From NCBI GenBank assembly GCA_007125845.1, contig SLCK01000135.1, forward strand, positions 1-33,383: a stretch of DNA of 33,383 nucleotides, given 5' to 3'. Source of the DNA: Gemmatimonadota bacterium. Lineage in GTDB: Bacteria > Gemmatimonadota > Gemmatimonadetes > Longimicrobiales > Gaopeijiaceae. Numbering within the stretch: the stretch's first letter is position 1; each line of letters opens with the position of its first letter. Below are positions 31,140-33,383 of this stretch, one piece after another. A program made the position numbers and the translations under genes. The notes under the pieces are model-generated. The model did not search any database. It was not told the origin of the DNA and saw only the letters and a program-made list of their open reading frames with translations.

Positions 31140-31586
31140 CTAGGACTCCGCCTTGAGGCTAGCTTGTCGGCGCTTCATCTCCTCCTCCGAGACGTTCTCT
31201 ACACGGGTGGCGAGCCACCACTGGTTCCCTGAGAAATCCCTGACCCCGCCCGATCGGTCGCCGTAGAACATGTTCTCCGGCTCACGCACCACCTCGGCCC
31301 CGGCCGCCAACGCCGCCTCGAAGACTGTGTCCACGTCCTCGACGTAGAGGTGGAGCATCATGGGCATCGGAGGCCAATCGGCATTCGCGCCCCCCAGCAT
31401 GACCCGGGAATCACCGATCTGGAACTCGCTATGCATTACGCGTCCCTCGGGCGTGAGGTGTCGGCTGAGAACGGTGGCGCCGAATGCATCCTTGACGAAG
31501 GCCAGGAGCCGGTCGGGATCGTGGACCAGGAGATAGGGTGTGACGGTGTGGTATCCCTTCGGGATTGGGTCAACAGGGTCGGCCAT
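31140..31586 (-). CDS. VOC-superfamily (glyoxalase/PhnB-like) protein
   Basis: 148 aa, PhnB-like size. It starts GYHTVTPYLLVHDPDRLLAFVKDAFGATVLSRHLTPEGRVMHSEFQIGDSRVMLGGA, the first beta-alpha-beta-beta-beta unit of the VOC fold. The second unit has HLYVEDVDTVFEAALAAGAEVVREPENMFYGDRSGGVRDFSGNQWWLATRVE. Metal-ligand positions are only partly kept (His near the start of each unit and a late Glu/Asp), so catalysis is uncertain. PhnB-like proteins are often of unknown function. A strong AAGGAG ribosome site lies 8 nt before the ATG at 31586. A weak sigma-54-like element lies 57-72 nt upstream. Confidence 0.88.
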   Translation of the reverse strand: MADPVDPIPKGYHTVTPYLLVHDPDRLLAFVKDAFGATVLSRHLTPEGRVMHSEFQIGDSRVMLGGANADWPPMPMMLHLYVEDVDTVFEAALAAGAEVVREPENMFYGDRSGGVRDFSGNQWWLATRVENVSEEEMKRRQASLKAES

Positions 31587-31642
31587 CGGATCACTCCTTA
31601 TCCATGAGGGGTTCCGTCGTCTCTTGCCCCGTAAAGGGGGCC

Positions 31643-31658
31643 TGCCGGACCGATGCCA
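31643..31658 (-). promoter_or_regulatory. Weak sigma-54-like element before the VOC gene
   Basis: The minus strand reads TGGCAT-N5-CGGCA with exact GG-N10-GC spacing: 5 of 6 bases in the -24 box but only 3 of 5 in the -12 box. A start near 31632 would give a 46-nt leader. Confidence 0.25.
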
Positions 31659-31793
31659 CGGGTTGCATCATAGTAAGGGGTCGCCTGGCATCCGTCTTGG
31701 AAAAAAGTCCAGTCGTCCTTTCCGGGGACCCCCTTCGTCCCCATCTTTTGCGGATCGTCAGGATCTTTCCTACGTCATCGGGGAGTCGCCACA

Positions 31794-32552
31794 ATGCCTT
31801 TGTCGATCCCTGCTGGGGCCGTGACTGCTCTCCTGTTGCTCTCCCAGGCGCTCTTGGTCACCCCCCTCAGCGGTCAGGAACTCGGTTCGACCGTTGGAGA
31901 CCCGGTGCCCAGGATGCACGCCGGGCTGGCCCTCGGCGTCGCTCAGCCGCGGGGTGAGTTCAGCGAGTACGTGAATCTCGGGGGGGGAATCCTCGGGTTC
32001 TTTCGCGTGAACTTCGACGAGCACGGGCTGACGAGCCTCCGGATTCACGGGGGCTTCCTCAACTATGGGAACGAGACGCAGCGGGTGTGCCTCAGTGGGA
32101 CCGTCGGGTGCCGGATCGAGGTCGACCTCACCACCTCGAACAACATCGTCCTTCTGGGACTTGGGCCCGAAATCGGGATCCCGGTGGGTGCTGCCCGGGT
32201 CTACGGGAACGCCTCGGTGGGGCTCGGATACTTCGTCACCGATTCGCGGGTGGGAGGCACGGGGGACCAGGAGCCCTTCGCAACCACCCAGAACTACTCG
32301 GACGGAGGCTTTGCCTGGAATACTGGCGGGGGCATAGAGCTCTCCCTGGGGTCGATCCAGCGGTTTCCGGTCGCTCTTGACTTCGGGCTCTCTTATCAGG
32401 GGAATGGGAGCCGCGAATACCTTACGCGCGGCGGTATCACCGACCGAGCGGATGGGACGATCGAGCTCGATGTGAAGCGCTCCGAGGCGGATTTTCTCCT
32501 GTGGCGGATCGGAGTCTCGGTAGGGATCGCGGCCGAGCGTTCTTCCCGCTAG
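31794..32552 (+). CDS. Outer-membrane beta-barrel protein
   Basis: 252 aa. The N-terminal ~28 residues are a signal peptide (MPLSIPAGAVTALLLLSQALLVTPLSGQ). The mature protein consists of alternating strands such as HAGLALGVAQPRGEFSEYVNLGGGILGFFRVN, LTSLRIHGGFLNYG, NIVLLGLGPEIGIPVGAARVYGNASVGLGYFV and PVALDFGLSYQGN, ending in LWRIGVSVGIA. That pattern fits a small (8-10 strand) OmpA/OmpW-like barrel often annotated as a hypothetical outer-membrane protein. Two cysteines (VCLSGTVGC) lie in a loop and may form a disulfide. No partner is known. GGGGAG lies 8-9 nt before the ATG. The gap to the divergent VOC gene holds a TGGCAT-N5-TTGGA look-alike that lacks the key -12 C. Confidence 0.82.
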   Translation: MPLSIPAGAVTALLLLSQALLVTPLSGQELGSTVGDPVPRMHAGLALGVAQPRGEFSEYVNLGGGILGFFRVNFDEHGLTSLRIHGGFLNYGNETQRVCLSGTVGCRIEVDLTTSNNIVLLGLGPEIGIPVGAARVYGNASVGLGYFVTDSRVGGTGDQEPFATTQNYSDGGFAWNTGGGIELSLGSIQRFPVALDFGLSYQGNGSREYLTRGGITDRADGTIELDVKRSEADFLLWRIGVSVGIAAERSSR

Positions 32553-32678
32553 CCGATCGACATTCCACCAGACTCGGCAGGACCCGGGCGGGGCGATTCA
32601 GGACCGGGAGACGAGGCACGGGTGAGCCGCGGCTCGGCAGGGATTCGAGTGCCCAGGGAGGACAGATAGGGAGGTCAG

Positions 32679-33383
32679 ATGAAGAGGGAACCCCCGGAAG
32701 TCTGCGAGGAGGGAACGGGCCCGGGCGCGGCCGGGCCCACGGTATTGGAGGTGCGAGGGGTGTCCAAGGTCTACCGGACGGGAGAGCTGGAAGTCGTTGC
32801 TCTGAGAGACGTGGACCTCACCCTGCATGAGTCGGAGTTGCTCGTCCTCCTCGGTGCCTCCGGCAGCGGAAAGTCGACCCTGATGAACATTCTCGGGGGA
32901 CTGGACCGCCCCACCTGGGGCCGGGTCCTCTTCCGGGACACCGATCTATCCGGCATGAGGGACTGGGAGCTTTCCGAGTTTCGGCGAAATCATGTCGGCT
33001 TCGCCTTCCAGTTCTATCAGCTGGTGCCGAGCCTCACGGTCCGCGAGAATGTGGGACTCGTGGCCGAGTGGTCACGAAATCCGATGCGATCCGAGGACGC
33101 ACTGGAGCTGGTGGGACTCGGAGACTGCATGGACCACTTTCCCGTCCAGCTTTCCGGGGGAGAGCGGCAGCGGGCCTCGATCGCTCGTGCGATCGTCAAG
33201 CAGCCGGCAATCCTTCTCTGCGACGAGCCAACGGGGGGACTCGACTACCTCTCCGGGGTCGTCGTTATCGATGCGATCGATCGGGCGAACCGGGAGCTGG
33301 GCACGACCACCGCGGTCATCACCCACCACCTTCCGATCTCGGAAATGGCGGACCGGGTCGTCACCCTTGCGGATGGTCGAATC
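32679..33383 (+). CDS. ABC transporter ATPase, LolD/MacB type (runs off right edge)
   Basis: 235 codons to the window edge with no stop. After a ~20-residue acidic extension comes the ATPase domain: A-loop Tyr in SKVYRTG, Walker [11 protein letters not shown]-loop [16 protein letters not shown], signature [15 protein letters not shown], Walker [13 protein letters not shown] and the H-loop His in ITHHL. The [15 protein letters not shown] and LDYLSG features place it with the LolD/MacB/FtsE-like group that works with FtsX-type permeases on lipoprotein release, efflux or cell-envelope tasks. The permease is probably just beyond the window. The ATG at 32679 has GGGAGG 4 nt upstream. The 126-nt gap before it shows no clear promoter. 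Confidence 0.93.
   Translation, partial: MKREPPEVCEEGTGPGAAGPTVLEVRGVSKVYRTGELEVVALRDVDLTLHESELLVLLGASGSGKSTLMNILGGLDRPTWGRVLFRDTDLSGMRDWELSEFRRNHVGFAFQFYQLVPSLTVRENVGLVAEWSRNPMRSEDALELVGLGDCMDHFPVQLSGGERQRASIARAIVKQPAILLCDEPTGGLDYLSGVVVIDAIDRANRELGTTTAVITHHLPISEMADRVVTLADGRI

Noticed and set aside
31686-31701. TGGCAT-N5-TTGGA before the outer-membrane barrel gene
   Set aside because: Same defect in the -12 box. The repeat of this form at two sites is noted but not scored as a promoter.
1-33383. tRNA, rRNA, CRISPR array, insertion sequence or prophage genes
   Set aside because: No cloverleaf, spaced repeats, transposase or phage-like proteins were seen on either strand.

Overview
This is a 33.4-kb stretch of a high-GC Gram-negative bacterial chromosome. 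It is gene-dense, with many 4-nt start/stop overlaps (ATGA, GTGA, TTGA), frequent GTG starts, outer-membrane barrels and many lipoproteins ending their signal in a lipobox cysteine. The protein style suggests Gemmatimonadota or a similar phylum, but no rRNA or taxonomic marker is present, so that is only an inference. I see no tRNA, rRNA, CRISPR array, insertion sequence or phage gene.

Layout. (1) 1-13.9 kb is a carbon, energy and stress island. On the minus strand lie a CBS-domain protein followed by a porin-like protein (cut by the left edge). A tightly coupled operon acsA - pdhA - pdhB - E2 - acyl carrier protein is also on the minus strand. Next come a haem-binding DUF3365-type lipoprotein and ppsA. 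groEL is divergent from ppsA, and an SDR dehydrogenase is divergent from a double-domain universal stress protein. (2) 13.9-17.7 kb, minus strand: PhyH dioxygenase plus GNAT pair, MoaD/ThiS plus BNR-repeat pair, and a MarR regulator with a readable promoter and operator. (3) 17.9-22.1 kb: COG1233-type FAD oxidoreductase behind a 19-aa leader ORF, orphan family-3 solute-binding lipoprotein, cupin, DUF3108 protein. (4) 22.4-29.2 kb, plus strand: NADP-type gdhA, then a coupled set consisting of an unknown 131-aa cysteine-containing protein, a GltD-like ferredoxin/NAD(P)H oxidoreductase, and korA and korB. (5) 29.2-33.4 kb: TPR lipoprotein, VOC protein, outer-membrane barrel, and a LolD/MacB-type ABC ATPase cut by the right edge.

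The most interesting signal is regulatory. Five start-proximal intergenic sites in region 1 match the sigma-54 (RpoN) -24/-12 promoter with exact GG-N10-GC spacing. They lie before groEL (perfect TGGCAC-N5-TTGCA), ppsA, acsA, the SDR gene and the usp gene, and the last two share identical half-sites. Each would give a 5' leader of about 40-75 nt. Weaker look-alikes precede the CBS and VOC genes. This suggests that acetate activation, pyruvate oxidation, PEP synthesis, a chaperonin and stress proteins form one RpoN-controlled survival or carbon-switch regulon. No rpoN or activator gene is inside the window.

How the genes fit together: AcsA makes acetyl-CoA from acetate. The PDH E1/E2 genes make it from pyruvate, but no E3 gene is present. 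PpsA sends pyruvate back to PEP. KorAB with the GltD-like protein would connect 2-oxoglutarate or a related 2-oxoacid to ferredoxin and NAD(P)H next to GDH, which joins 2-oxoglutarate to ammonium.
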